Source of the DNA: Massilia kyonggiensis
GTDB taxonomy: Bacteria > Pseudomonadota > Gammaproteobacteria > Burkholderiales > Burkholderiaceae_D
Assembly: GCF_024756235.1 (NCBI RefSeq)
Contig: NZ_JANUGY010000008.1
Coordinates: 124,001-188,000 of the forward strand
DNA: 64,000 nucleotides
Direction: 5' to 3'
Shown: piece by piece, positions 36,974-46,228 of the stretch
Layout: every line of letters begins with the position of its first letter
Position numbering within the stretch: position 1 is the first letter of the stretch
Made by a program: the position numbers and the translations under genes
The notes under the pieces: model-generated
The model's database searches: none
The model's input: only the letters and a program-made list of their open reading frames with translations
Told to the model about the DNA's origin: nothing

Positions 36974-39199
36974 TCAGTGACCGCCCTTGTCGCCGTTCTT
37001 GTGCCCGTGGTCGCCGCCCTTGTCGCCGCCTTTGGACGGTGCCGCATGCGGTTGCGGCGCCGGTTGCGGATGCTGCGCAGGCTTCGGTGCGGCAGGTGCC
37101 GACGGCTGCGGTCGCGGTGCCGGCTGCGGTCGCGGTGCCGGCTGCGGATGCGGTACAGACTGCGGACGCTGCACCGGCGGCTGTGGCCGCGGTGCCGGCT
37201 GCGGATGCGGTACAGACTGCGGACGCTGCGTTGGTGGCTGCGGTCGCGGTGCCGGCTGCGGACGTTGCGCCGGCGGCTGCTGGCGCGCGGCCGGCTGCGG
37301 ATGCGACGCCTGCATCGCCACCCGCTGCGGCGCGGGCGCGCGCGGTGCTTCATGCGCTGCCGGTTGCGGTGCCGGCGCGTGCGACGGCGCCTGACGCCCC
37401 GCCTGTCGCGGTTCGCCGCCACGCAGCGGACGCGGCGCCTGCGGTTGCGCCATCGCGCCGTGCGCGGCAACTCGCGACTCGTCGGCAGGCCTGTCCCGGC
37501 CGGCATGTGGCGGCTGCGGACGGCCCGCCTCCGCGGCCGTCGTGCCTGCGCCGGTGCCGCCACGCGCGGCCAGTTGCGCGGTGCTCTGCGGACCGTGCAC
37601 ACCCGGCGTCGCGACCGGCGGACGGCCGGCGAGCGGCGGCGCTCCGTGGACGGGTCGATTGGCCGGCCCAGGCAGCGGCACGGCCGCGGTCTGCGGCCGT
37701 TGTCCAGCCGGCCCACGCGCCTGCAACGGCGTCACGGGCTTGCCGATCGCTGGCCGCAGCACGCGCAGCGGCACCGGACCGTGGACCGCCACGCGCGCAT
37801 CCGGGCGGACTGCCGCCGGTCCGGGGCCGCGGACGAACGCATGCGCCGGCAATGCGCGCGTCACCGCCACGCGCTGCAGCACGGGCCCAGGCGGCGGGCG
37901 GCCGGCCGGCGTGCCGAACCGGCTGTGCGGCAGCGGACGCGCTTGCGGCGCGGCCAGCACGGGAGCGGCGCGCGCCACGCCGGGCGGCAGCAGCAGGCCG
38001 GCGCGCGCCGTCGGCGCGGCCTGCGCGAACTGCTGCGCGGGCATCGCCACGATCGCGCCGGGCACGTCGCGGTTCCGGTAAGTGATGTTGTTGACGATGG
38101 TCGTCTGCCGGATCACGGTATTGGTCACGTTGACGTTCGTGATGTACGTCGGGCTCGCGTGGTACGGCGGCCGGTACGGTTCGTGCGGCGCCAGCGGGAA
38201 CCAGCCGACACCCGGATCGGAGCGGCCACCGAACGCCAGCACCGTGCCGACGAACGCCACCAGCGCTGGCGCATAGACGGGCTGCGCACGCGACGGCGCC
38301 GGCACCCAGGCCCACGTGTCCGGCGTGCGGATCCAGCGGCCGTAGTGCGACACGGCGTAGCCGTAGGGCTGGTCGTCGATCCACGTCCAGCCCCACGGGT
38401 CGATCCAGGCCCAGTGTCCCGCGTGATACGGCGCCCAGTTGCGCGGCGCGCGGTCCGGTACCCACACGGTACCGTACTCCGGCATGGTGCGCCAGCTGCC
38501 GTAGTCGTCGAGATCCTCGAAGCCGACGACGCCCTGCGGCACGTAGCGGCGCGCGATGGCGCGCTCGTAGCGCTGGTCGCGCGCCAGCGCCCAGCGGTCG
38601 AATTCGTCCGGCGGCGCGGGCGGGAGCAGCACGTAGTTGTTCAGGTCCTGGCCGCCGAAGCGATAGCCCTGCCCCGGCGCGAGCGCCAGCGACGTGCCGT
38701 CGCCGTACACGTCGCCGGCGCCGTTCAGCACCGTGACGTCCGTCGTGCTGCCGTCCGGCGCGACGGCCAGGCGGTAGTCGCCGGGCTGGCGCGCGACGAA
38801 GGCGAGATTCGGCGTGTCCACCTCCACCGTCTCGCCCGGCGCCAGGCGGCGCACGTGCAGGTCGATGCGGCCCTGCGACACCTGCAGTTGCGTCGTGCGT
38901 TCGTCCGCAGCGAGCACGGTGAGCAAGGTACCCGAGTCCATGCGCGCGATGGCGGCGCCGAACTGGGCTTCGTCACGCCCGCCGGCATCCGTCCACAGGC
39001 GGTCGCCCGCGACGAGGGGCCGGTTGAGAGGCGCCTGCGCCCAGTCAGGGCTGCCGGCCGGCGAAAAGCTGACGGGACCGGCGAGGTAGGCGATGCGGCC
39101 CACGCGCGCGGGCGGGTCCTGCGTCTGCGCGGACACGGTTGCCGCAGCCAGCGCCAGTGCGAAGGCGATGGCCGGCCGGAGGATGTTCGATGCGCTCAT
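36974..39199 (-). CDS. FecR-like / DUF6600 exported protein with proline-rich tail
   Basis: A 741-aa exported protein. The signal peptide ends near residue 26 (TVSAQTQ). Residues about 30-190 form a FecR-type beta domain (GDRLWTDAGGRDEAQFGAAI, IDLHVRRLAPGETVEVDTPN). About 230-360 hold a Trp/Tyr-rich DUF6600 stretch (HWAWIDPWGWTWIDD, HYGRWIRTPDTWAWVPAP). The last 350 residues are Pro/Ala/Arg/Gln-rich with 19-residue tandem repeats, ending in a Gly/Lys/His tail (GDKGGH). No sigma factor is adjacent, unlike true FecR. An upstream Met 12 codons earlier (39235) is possible; the 1116-aa reading frame beyond it is not coding. Role unknown, probably envelope-associated. Confidence 0.75.
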   Translation of the reverse strand: MSASNILRPAIAFALALAAATVSAQTQDPPARVGRIAYLAGPVSFSPAGSPDWAQAPLNRPLVAGDRLWTDAGGRDEAQFGAAIARMDSGTLLTVLAADERTTQLQVSQGRIDLHVRRLAPGETVEVDTPNLAFVARQPGDYRLAVAPDGSTTDVTVLNGAGDVYGDGTSLALAPGQGYRFGGQDLNNYVLLPPAPPDEFDRWALARDQRYERAIARRYVPQGVVGFEDLDDYGSWRTMPEYGTVWVPDRAPRNWAPYHAGHWAWIDPWGWTWIDDQPYGYAVSHYGRWIRTPDTWAWVPAPSRAQPVYAPALVAFVGTVLAFGGRSDPGVGWFPLAPHEPYRPPYHASPTYITNVNVTNTVIRQTTIVNNITYRNRDVPGAIVAMPAQQFAQAAPTARAGLLLPPGVARAAPVLAAPQARPLPHSRFGTPAGRPPPGPVLQRVAVTRALPAHAFVRGPGPAAVRPDARVAVHGPVPLRVLRPAIGKPVTPLQARGPAGQRPQTAAVPLPGPANRPVHGAPPLAGRPPVATPGVHGPQSTAQLAARGGTGAGTTAAEAGRPQPPHAGRDRPADESRVAAHGAMAQPQAPRPLRGGEPRQAGRQAPSHAPAPQPAAHEAPRAPAPQRVAMQASHPQPAARQQPPAQRPQPAPRPQPPTQRPQSVPHPQPAPRPQPPVQRPQSVPHPQPAPRPQPAPRPQPSAPAAPKPAQHPQPAPQPHAAPSKGGDKGGDHGHKNGDKGGH
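37081..37290 (-). repeat. 57-bp coding repeat (proline-rich tail)
   Basis: The segment from about 37141 repeats at 37198 with a 57-bp period (19 residues, RPQPP[T/V]QRPQSVPHPQPAP), flanked by partial copies. Being an exact multiple of 3, it keeps frame and can change copy number. Confidence 0.75.
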
Positions 39200-39297
39200 G
39201 ATCGTCGATGGCACTGGGAATTGAAACCCGATCATAGCCCCGGCGCCCCGCGCGCACGGTACGCTGTCACACCGTGTTACAGAAGTTGCAATGCGGC

Positions 39298-40179
39298 TCA
39301 GCGCACGAGGGCCGGATACGTGAACGCGACGAAGTGGACGGCGTTCAGTGCGAAGTGCGTGAGGATCGCGCCCTCGATACGTCCCGAACGCAGGTACGCG
39401 GCAGCGTAGCCGAAGCCCGCCAGCGTGGCGAACACCACGAGCATTGGGCCGCCGACCGCGTGCGCGAGCCCGAACAGCAAAGTCGAAACGACGACCGCGA
39501 CGGCCAGGCCATAACGGCGTCCCTCCACGCCGCGCGCCAGTCCGGCGAGCAGGAAGCCGCGGAAGAACGCCTCCTCCGTCACGCAGGTGATCAGCAGATT
39601 GTTGACGAGGAACCAGGGTGTCGCCGGCAGCCATTTCACGTCCGGCCGCACGACGCCGAGCAGCACGCCCGCGCCGAGGACCACGACGAGCGTCGCCGCC
39701 AGCACGGGCAGCGTATGGCGCAGCATGGGCAGCCAGTCGGCACGCGCGCGGATCGGGGCGCAGAACACGCCCATCAACACGATGCCCGCGATGGCCTTGT
39801 CGAAGTTCGCATACAGCGTGAACGGCGGCGCACCGGCCGACACCTGCACGTGGTCGAGCAGCACGGGATTGTGGAAGCCCGGCAGCCGGTGCAGCGCCAG
39901 CAGCAGCGCGCACACGCCCGTCAGCACGAGCAGCGGAATGCGCACCCAGGCCCGTCCGCTCGTGCGCGCGCCGAGCGCCAGCGCGAGATAGGCCGCGGTG
40001 ACGGCGACGCCGCGCCAATCGAGCATGTTCATCGCGAGGCCGGCCACGCATGCGACCAGCAACCCGGTGCACCAAGCCCAATCGCGGTTCCCGCGCACGG
40101 CCGGCGCCGGGATCCACAACGTGAGTACGGCCAGCGCCAGTGCGCCGAACGCCAATGACGGATCGGGAGCGACCGGCAT
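39298..40179 (-). CDS. CPBP-family intramembrane metalloprotease
   Basis: A 293-aa multi-pass membrane protein of the CPBP/Abi (CAAX protease-like) family. The catalytic motifs are EEAFFRG (EExxxR), FGLAHAVGG (His) and FALNAVHF near the C-terminus. Such proteins cleave membrane proteins or have non-proteolytic membrane roles. The start at 40179 lies 2 nt after the stop of the DUF3422 gene, so the two are translationally linked; the much longer frame upstream is a shadow of that gene. Confidence 0.85.
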   Translation of the reverse strand: MPVAPDPSLAFGALALAVLTLWIPAPAVRGNRDWAWCTGLLVACVAGLAMNMLDWRGVAVTAAYLALALGARTSGRAWVRIPLLVLTGVCALLLALHRLPGFHNPVLLDHVQVSAGAPPFTLYANFDKAIAGIVLMGVFCAPIRARADWLPMLRHTLPVLAATLVVVLGAGVLLGVVRPDVKWLPATPWFLVNNLLITCVTEEAFFRGFLLAGLARGVEGRRYGLAVAVVVSTLLFGLAHAVGGPMLVVFATLAGFGYAAAYLRSGRIEGAILTHFALNAVHFVAFTYPALVR

Positions 40180-40181
40180 GG

Positions 40182-41498
40182 TCAAGCGTGCGATCGTTTG
40201 TGCATCTGCTTGTGCATGCGGCGCAGGCTGAGCCACACGAGGCCCGCGACGACCGGCACCAGCGCCCCCGTGAGCATGTCCGGGTTGACCGGCATGCCGA
40301 GGCTCTTGAGGCCCTTGCCGGCATACCCGAGCAGGCCGACGACGTAGTACGAGATCGCCGCCACCGACAGGCCCTCGACGGCCTGCTGCAGGCGCAGCTG
40401 CTGGGCGGCGCGGCGGTCCATCGATTGCAGGATTTGCCGGTTCTGGTTTTCCTGGACGATGGACACGCGCGTGCGCAGCAGGTCGTTGACGTTGGCGATG
40501 CGGCGCGCCAGCGCTTCCTGGCGGGCGGCCGTCGATTCGCACGTGTTCATCGCGGGCGTGAGGCGGCGGTCCATGAATTCCTCGACGGTCGGCACGCCTT
40601 CGATGCGGGCCTCGCGCAATTCCTCGATGCGCGCCTTCACGAGGCGGTAGTAAGCCTTCGACGCGGAGAAGCGATAGCCGTTGTCGAGCGAGAGTTTTTC
40701 CAGGCGCGCTGCCAGCTTCGTGATCTGTGCCAGCAGGTCCTGGTCGCCCGCGACGGCCTCGCCCGCGACCATGCGTTCGGCCAGCGTGGCCAGTTCGGCC
40801 TCGATGTCGTCCAGCGCGTCGGACACGGTGCGCGCGGCCGGCAGCCCGAGGAGCGCCATCATGCGATAGGTGTCGATCTCCAGCACGCGCTGCGCGAGGC
40901 GGCCGGCCTGCTGCGCGCGCATCTCGACGTCGCGCAGCACGAAGCGCGAGAAGCCGTCGGACTGGATCGCGAAATCCGTCCACACTTCGCCGCCCTGCAT
41001 GACGCGCGAGCCGACCAAGTTGTTGCTGGCGAAGCCGTCCTGCAGCGCGGCCGGATCGGCGGCGCCGCGCTCCAGCAGCACGTGCGCGGCCGACATCAGG
41101 CGGCCGTGCAGGCCGAGGATCCACGACTGCGGCAGGTGCGCGAGCGGCATGCGCGCGAACGCCTCGGCGATCGGCAACCCCGGCGCGATCTTTTGCGTGA
41201 ACGTGTAGGTCGCGAACTCCGTGTGCCGTTCCCACTTGAGGCGGAAGCGGCCGAAGTCATGATAGAAGTGGTTGGCCGTCACGTTCGGCGCCGCGACGCC
41301 GAAATGCCCGCACAGCGCGGCGAGCAGCGCATGCTGGTTGGGGCCATGCTCGCTGCGCGATCCGGATTCGCTGGCGCGGTACACGGCGAGGTGGGTGATG
41401 GCTTCGGGCGCTTCCAGCCGGAGGAAGGGACGCGAATGGATTTCGGCGGCCAGCGGAATGCGCTGGGCGTGGCTCAGGCTCGGGTAAGCGGTCGTCAT
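40182..41498 (-). CDS. DUF3422 family membrane protein
   Basis: A 438-aa protein conserved in proteobacteria (DUF3422). The N-terminal part has RIPLAAEIHSRPFLRLEAPE; a long central coiled region (about 230-370) is followed by two C-terminal membrane segments (LSVAAISYYVVGLLGYAG and LTGALVPVVAGLVWLSL) and a basic tail. No biochemical function is known to me. The start at 41498 is favoured over in-frame Met codons upstream because the conserved N-terminus begins there and a TACAAT -10-like box overlaps the upstream alternative. Confidence 0.85.
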   Translation of the reverse strand: MTTAYPSLSHAQRIPLAAEIHSRPFLRLEAPEAITHLAVYRASESGSRSEHGPNQHALLAALCGHFGVAAPNVTANHFYHDFGRFRLKWERHTEFATYTFTQKIAPGLPIAEAFARMPLAHLPQSWILGLHGRLMSAAHVLLERGAADPAALQDGFASNNLVGSRVMQGGEVWTDFAIQSDGFSRFVLRDVEMRAQQAGRLAQRVLEIDTYRMMALLGLPAARTVSDALDDIEAELATLAERMVAGEAVAGDQDLLAQITKLAARLEKLSLDNGYRFSASKAYYRLVKARIEELREARIEGVPTVEEFMDRRLTPAMNTCESTAARQEALARRIANVNDLLRTRVSIVQENQNRQILQSMDRRAAQQLRLQQAVEGLSVAAISYYVVGLLGYAGKGLKSLGMPVNPDMLTGALVPVVAGLVWLSLRRMHKQMHKRSHA

Positions 41499-41637
41499 GG
41501 TTCGATTGGTCGGCTCAGCAATATTTCCCATTGTACATGCGTATGCACAGCGCCGGCACGGCCTCGATCGCAACCTTGGCCGAATAAAGTTCAGCGAGCG
41601 GCAAAACCGCCAACGCAGTCAGCCCAAATGAGCGTTT

Positions 41638-41648
41638 TGGTCTGACCA
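41638..41648. promoter_or_regulatory. ExuR/UxuR-type operator candidate (autoregulation)
   Basis: TGGTCTGACCA is an 11-bp palindrome identical to the reverse complement of the site at 56580. A weaker ACCA half-site follows at about 41666. It lies about 73 bp before the ExuR-like start codon. Confidence 0.6.
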
Positions 41649-41720
41649 CTTGCAACATTATCCCGACCAAACTAAGATGCGATCTTGGCAATCGCCTCCA
41701 CTTTTTCCTGGACTGAAACA

Positions 41721-42419
41721 ATGAGAAAAATGCCCGCGCCACCCGATGCGATTGCGAGCGAGCCGCGACTGTATCGCGTGGTGTCGAGCCGGATCGAAGC
41801 GTTGATCCGGGAAGAGAACATCAAGCCGGGCGAACGCCTGCCCGCCGAGCGCGACCTGGCCACGAAGCTGGGCGTCTCGCGCACGTCGCTGCGCGAAGCG
41901 CTGATCGCGCTGGAACTGGGCGGCGTCGTCGAAGTGCGCGGCGGCTCGGGTGTGTACGTCAGCGAACAGGCGGCGCCGAAGACGACGCGGCCGGCGGCCG
42001 GTCCCGGTCCGTTCGAGGTGCTGGCCGCGCGCCGCATGATCGAGGTCGAGGTCGCGGCGCTGGCCGCGAAGAACGCGACGCCGGCGGCCGTCGATGCGAT
42101 CCTCGTCGCCGTCGAACAGATGGAGCAGAACCAGGACAACCTGGGCGAGAACGAATCGGCCGACCGCAACTTCCACCTCGCGATCGCGCGCGCGGCCGGC
42201 AACAGCGCCCTCGTCGGCGTGATCGAATACCTGTGGGCGCAGCGCGGCAGCCTGTGGCACAAGCTGACGGAGCACTTCCAGACCGAGGAGTTGCGCCAGC
42301 TGACGCTCCTCGACCACCGCGCCATCCTGGCCGCCATCGCCTCGCACGACGTGGCCGGTGCCCGCTCGGCCATGCGCGCGCACCTCGACCGCGTGACGCG
42401 CACGTTTTCGCGCGGCTAG
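41721..42419 (+). CDS. FadR-family regulator, ExuR/UxuR-like
   Basis: A 232-aa GntR-type regulator. The winged helix (about 18-80) has PGERLPAERDLATKLGVSRTSLREALIALE and VRGGSGVYV; the FCD domain begins with GPFEVLAARRMIEVEVAALAA and continues with ADRNFHLAIARAAGNSAL, a close match in order to enteric ExuR/UxuR, hexuronate-responsive repressors. The ATG at 41721 is preferred to a TTG 36 nt upstream. Palindromes TGGTCAGACCA occur before this gene and in the pectin locus 12-15 kb away, so it probably represses pectin genes until a uronate derivative is present (inference). Confidence 0.88.
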   Translation: MRKMPAPPDAIASEPRLYRVVSSRIEALIREENIKPGERLPAERDLATKLGVSRTSLREALIALELGGVVEVRGGSGVYVSEQAAPKTTRPAAGPGPFEVLAARRMIEVEVAALAAKNATPAAVDAILVAVEQMEQNQDNLGENESADRNFHLAIARAAGNSALVGVIEYLWAQRGSLWHKLTEHFQTEELRQLTLLDHRAILAAIASHDVAGARSAMRAHLDRVTRTFSRG

Positions 42420-42431
42420 GCGCAGACAGGC

Positions 42432-42887
42432 ATGGAGATCTGGGTCGACGCCGATGCCTGCCCGGCCGTCATCAAGGACATCCTGTTCCGCGTGGCCGAC
42501 CGCGTACAGCTGAACGTCACGCTCGTGGCGAACCAGCTGATCCGCGTGCCCGGCTCGCGCTTCATCCGCGCGCTGCAGGTACCTGCGGGCGCCGATGCGG
42601 CCGACGCGGAAATCGTCGCGCGCGTGCAGCCCGGCGACATCGTCGTGACGGGCGACATTCCCCTCGCCGCCCTCGTTCTGGACAAGGGCGGCATGCCCCT
42701 CAATCCACGCGGCGAGTGGTACACCAGGGACACCATCGCGCAGCAGCTCACGATGCGCGCCTTCATGGACGAACTACGATCCAGCGGCGTCGACACGGGC
42801 GGGCCGAGCGCGTTCAGCCAGGCGGACCGGCAGCGGTTCGCGAATGCGCTCGACCGCGAACTGGCGAAACGCGCGCATAAACCATGA
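42432..42887 (+). CDS. YaiI/YqxD family protein (UPF0178, DUF188)
   Basis: A 151-aa protein of the widely conserved UPF0178 family, with the N-terminal WVDADACP, the central DIVVTGDIPLAALVLDKG and RDTIAQQLTMRAFMDELR. The family resembles PIN/NYN-type nuclease folds, but no activity is established to my knowledge. It overlaps the next gene by ATGA. Confidence 0.88.
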   Translation: MEIWVDADACPAVIKDILFRVADRVQLNVTLVANQLIRVPGSRFIRALQVPAGADAADAEIVARVQPGDIVVTGDIPLAALVLDKGGMPLNPRGEWYTRDTIAQQLTMRAFMDELRSSGVDTGGPSAFSQADRQRFANALDRELAKRAHKP

Positions 42888-43618
42888 CCGGCCCCGTGCT
42901 CGCCGCCGCCCAATGCAGCGCCTTGGCGGGCGACATCGCGGCCAACGTCGGCCGGCACCTGGACTTCATCGATGCCGCGCACCGGCAAGGCGTGAACATC
43001 CTCGTCTTCCCCGAGCTGTCGTTGACGGGCTATGAGCCGGCGCTGGCCGGCCGTCTTGCACAGGCGGCGGACACGGACTGCATCGCGCCGTTGCGTGCGC
43101 GTGCGCGAGACACCGGAATGACGGTCATCGCCGGCCTGCCGCTGCGGTCCGGCGCCGCGGACAAACCGTACATCGCCGCTTTCATCCTGCACCCGGACGG
43201 CACCTCGACCGTGCAGACGAAGCGGCACCTGCACACGGGCGAGGAACCCTATTTCAGCGCGGGCACCGGCGGGCCGCTGCTCGACGCCGGCGGCATGCCG
43301 CTGGCGCTGGCGATCTGCGCGGACTTCTGCCGGCCCGCCCATGCCGCCGCGGCGGCGTCCGCGGGTGCGCGCATCTATGCGGCGAGCGCCCTGATCGGCG
43401 CGTCCGGCTATCCGGTCGACAGCGCCCTGCTGCAGGATCATGCGCAGCGCCACCGCATGGCCGTCCTGCTCGCGAACCACGGCGGGCCGACGGGCGGCTG
43501 GACGTCGGCCGGGCGCAGCGCGTTCTGGGACGAACAGGGCCGGCTGGTGGCGGCGACGGCCGGGCCGGGCGATTGCCTGCTCGTCGTCAGGGCCGGCGCC
43601 GACGGGTGGGTCGGCTGA
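42884..43618 (+). CDS. Carbon-nitrogen hydrolase (nitrilase superfamily)
   Basis: A 244-aa cytosolic amidase-type enzyme. The Glu-Lys-Cys triad is visible: Glu44 (FPELSLTGYEP), Lys113 (VQTKRHLHTGEEPYF) and Cys145 (AICADFCRP). Substrate unknown; the family includes omega-amidases and N-carbamoyl hydrolases. Start is coupled by ATGA to the YaiI gene. Its stop abuts the stop of the convergent SUFU-domain gene. Confidence 0.88.
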   Translation: MTGPVLAAAQCSALAGDIAANVGRHLDFIDAAHRQGVNILVFPELSLTGYEPALAGRLAQAADTDCIAPLRARARDTGMTVIAGLPLRSGAADKPYIAAFILHPDGTSTVQTKRHLHTGEEPYFSAGTGGPLLDAGGMPLALAICADFCRPAHAAAAASAGARIYAASALIGASGYPVDSALLQDHAQRHRMAVLLANHGGPTGGWTSAGRSAFWDEQGRLVAATAGPGDCLLVVRAGADGWVG

Positions 43619-44350
43619 TCACAGGAAGCCGAACAGCTTCTTGCCCGCGTTCGGGCGGCGCGCATCGATCATGTCGCCGATCCTCTTCTTGTCGAAGCGC
43701 TCCAGCAGCGTCTCGGCCCCGGCGCGCAGCTTCAGGGCCAGTTCTTCCTTGTAGAGCGGTACGATCGCGAAGAACGCGATCTCCTTGTCGCCGTCGATGC
43801 GCAGCCGGTGGAATTCATCCGGCACGCTGATGGACGGCAGAAGGATGCAGCCGTCGAAGCGGACGTCCGCCGCGTACGGCTCGGCCGGGTCGCCGTTCGG
43901 CACCGTATGCCCCCAGCCCAGCCACGTCCCGTACTTGTGCGGCAGCCGGGCCAGCGTCTTGATCAGCCGGACGGGCCAGTACCAGCGCTCGTCCTCGAAC
44001 GATTCCTTGTCGAGCTTCCAGTCCGGCGGCAGGGTGATCATCAACTCCGCGTGGCGCGGGACGTCGGCGTCCGGCGGCGTCGACATCGGCAGGTCGCTCA
44101 TGCCGGACGTAACCAGCCGGATGAAGGGATACGCGTCCGTCGGCTTGACGATGTGGACGTCGATGTGGACCGTGTCGGACACCAGTTCGTGGAACACGCA
44201 ATCGACGGGCCCGAGGTGCCGGTCGATGTGGTCCGAGATCTGCTGCAGGCAGATCTCGCCCTGCGGCGGCGCCCACGGCGTGCTCTCCGTATGGTGATAG
44301 ATCGGATCGCCGTGCAAGGACACGACGTTGCTGGCTCGGTATGCGCTCAT
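43619..44350 (-). CDS. Suppressor-of-fused (SUFU) domain protein
   Basis: A 243-aa protein with a bacterial SUFU domain (about 35-230): FHELVSDTVHIDVHIVKPT, LVTSGMSDLPM, HAELMITLPPDW and LLPSISVPDEFHRLRI match the family pattern. Bacterial members are often predicted immunity or antitoxin-like proteins of polymorphic toxin systems, but no toxin with recognisable domains is adjacent, so the role is open. No signal peptide. Confidence 0.8.
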   Translation of the reverse strand: MSAYRASNVVSLHGDPIYHHTESTPWAPPQGEICLQQISDHIDRHLGPVDCVFHELVSDTVHIDVHIVKPTDAYPFIRLVTSGMSDLPMSTPPDADVPRHAELMITLPPDWKLDKESFEDERWYWPVRLIKTLARLPHKYGTWLGWGHTVPNGDPAEPYAADVRFDGCILLPSISVPDEFHRLRIDGDKEIAFFAIVPLYKEELALKLRAGAETLLERFDKKRIGDMIDARRPNAGKKLFGFL

Positions 44351-44425
44351 CGCGGCCCCCTCGAATGCTGACCCGGTGAGTCTAGCAGCGCGGGGGGCGC
44401 GAAAATGCGCGCTTTTCCACGCGCG

Positions 44426-46036
44426 CTACGCCGCGGCTTCCAGGCGCTCCCGAGCGGCCGGCAGGGCGCGCCGGCCCGCCCCGTGCGGCCTGCCGGCGCC
44501 GGGTCCGGCCACCCTGAACACGCTGACGGTGTCCGCCAGCTGCCGCGCCTGCGATTGCATCGCGTCCGTCGCGGCGGCCGCTTCCTCGACCAGGGCGGCG
44601 TTCTGCTGCGTGACCTGGTCCATCTGCCGGATCGCCGCGTTGACTTGCTGGATGCCCTCGCTTTGCTCGTGTGCCGCAGTCGCGATCTCCGCCATGATGC
44701 CGCTGACGCGCCGCACGCTCGTCACGACCTCGGCGATCGTGCGTCCGGCTTCGTCGACGAGCCGCATGCCCGTGTCGACCCTGCTCACCGAGGTATCGAT
44801 CAGCGCCTTGATCTCCTTCGCCGCCGCGGACGAGCGTTGCGCGAGCGTCCGCACCTCGCCGGCGACGACGGCGAAGCCGCGCCCCTGTTCGCCCGCGCGC
44901 GCAGCTTCGACCGCCGCGTTGAGCGCGAGGATGTTCGTCTGGAACGCAATGCCGTCGATGACGGCGATGATGTCGACGATCCGGCGCGCCGACGCGTTGA
45001 TGTCGCCCATCGTGGCGACCACCTGCTCGACGACGGTGCCGCCCCGTGCCGCGATATCGGACGCCGCCGCCGCGACGTCGTTGCCGTGGCGGGCGTTGTC
45101 CGCATTGTTGCGGACCGTGGTCGCCAGCTCTTCGATCGACGCGGCACTCTCCTCGATCGCGCTGGCCTGCTGCTCCGTCCTCGTCGAGAGATCCAGGTTG
45201 CCCGCCGCGATCTCGTCGCTGCTGACCGAGATCACGTCCGTGCCGGCGCGGACGTTGCCGACGATTTTCGCCAGGCCGTCCTTCATCGTGCCCAGCGACG
45301 CCAGGAGCGCGCCCGTTTCGTCGCGCGACGTGGCGGCGATGTCGTGCGTCAGGTCGCCGACCGCGATGGCTTGCGCGAATGCCGACGCCCGCGCCAGCGG
45401 CCGAACGATGCCGACGGTAACCCTGTACGCCACCGCCGCGCCGAGCAGCAGCACGAACAGCGCGATCGCCGACATCAGCAGCTTCGAGGCCCGCAGCACG
45501 ACGTCGACCTGCGTACCCGCGTCGTCCAGGTGCCCTTCGATCCCCCGGATCACGTCGTTCAGGTCGCTCACGATGCGCCGGCGCAGCGGACTGCATTCGT
45601 TCACCAGGAACGCGCCGTACCCCTTCATGTCGCCCGCGCCGCGATACCGGCGCGGCCGATCCAGTTCCTGCGCCATCGCCAGCAATTCCCGGCGCGCCTT
45701 GTCGAATGCGGGCTGGCCGCCCAGCACGGGTTCCAGCTGCGCCAGCCGTTCCAGGTAGATCTTCCGTTGCGCATCGAGCACGTCCAGCTCCTTCGATGCA
45801 TCCTGGTCGGCCTCGTAGATATAGGCATTCCTTGCCGCGATGCCCGTCTGGTCCAGCGCCTCGCGCAGGTCGTAGAGCCGCGCCAGCTCGGTCGTGCGGA
45901 TGCGTTTTTCCTCCTCCACGACCCTGGCGATGCCGCCCATGCGGACGAGCGCGATCACGGCAATCAATACCGCGAGCGCGCAGACCGCGCCAAATCCGCA
46001 GGCAAGCCGCGCACCGATGCTGGTGTTCTTGAACAT
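44426..46036 (-). CDS. Methyl-accepting chemotaxis protein
   Basis: A 536-aa chemoreceptor. TM1 is at about 12-32, a four-helix-bundle-like periplasmic domain at about 35-185, TM2 at about 188-210, HAMP at about 212-265, and the signalling hairpin contains the conserved NILALNAAVEAARAGEQGRG tip. The C-terminus is Pro/Gly/Arg-rich without a CheR pentapeptide. The start at 46036 has GGAG upstream; the 21-codon extension is rejected. It is divergent to the hydroxyproline epimerase gene, so chemotaxis towards an amino acid or imino acid is a possibility only. Confidence 0.92.
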   Translation of the reverse strand: MFKNTSIGARLACGFGAVCALAVLIAVIALVRMGGIARVVEEEKRIRTTELARLYDLREALDQTGIAARNAYIYEADQDASKELDVLDAQRKIYLERLAQLEPVLGGQPAFDKARRELLAMAQELDRPRRYRGAGDMKGYGAFLVNECSPLRRRIVSDLNDVIRGIEGHLDDAGTQVDVVLRASKLLMSAIALFVLLLGAAVAYRVTVGIVRPLARASAFAQAIAVGDLTHDIAATSRDETGALLASLGTMKDGLAKIVGNVRAGTDVISVSSDEIAAGNLDLSTRTEQQASAIEESAASIEELATTVRNNADNARHGNDVAAAASDIAARGGTVVEQVVATMGDINASARRIVDIIAVIDGIAFQTNILALNAAVEAARAGEQGRGFAVVAGEVRTLAQRSSAAAKEIKALIDTSVSRVDTGMRLVDEAGRTIAEVVTSVRRVSGIMAEIATAAHEQSEGIQQVNAAIRQMDQVTQQNAALVEEAAAATDAMQSQARQLADTVSVFRVAGPGAGRPHGAGRRALPAARERLEAAA

Positions 46037-46228
46037 ATGAGTCTCCGACGGGAAAACAATCGATTTGATGATATAGGGAAACATTAACGGGATTCTCACC
46101 GATTGTCACCACGCGGTCCCGGTCAGCACGTTGTGTGCCATATTCACGGTCCGGGACGCGTAAAAACAACAAGACCCGTGACGACGCGGCGGGTAGGCTG
46201 TGCCCTGTCTCCGACAACGACATATCAT

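Noticed and set aside
37081..37290. Regular repeats resembling a CRISPR array
   Set aside because: Repeats are contiguous, without unique spacers, and keep frame inside a proline-rich coding tail.
39200..40324. N-terminal extension of the FecR-like gene to 1116 aa
   Set aside because: The extension is antisense-frame shadow of the CPBP gene on the same strand in another frame; a signal peptide marks the true start near 39199.
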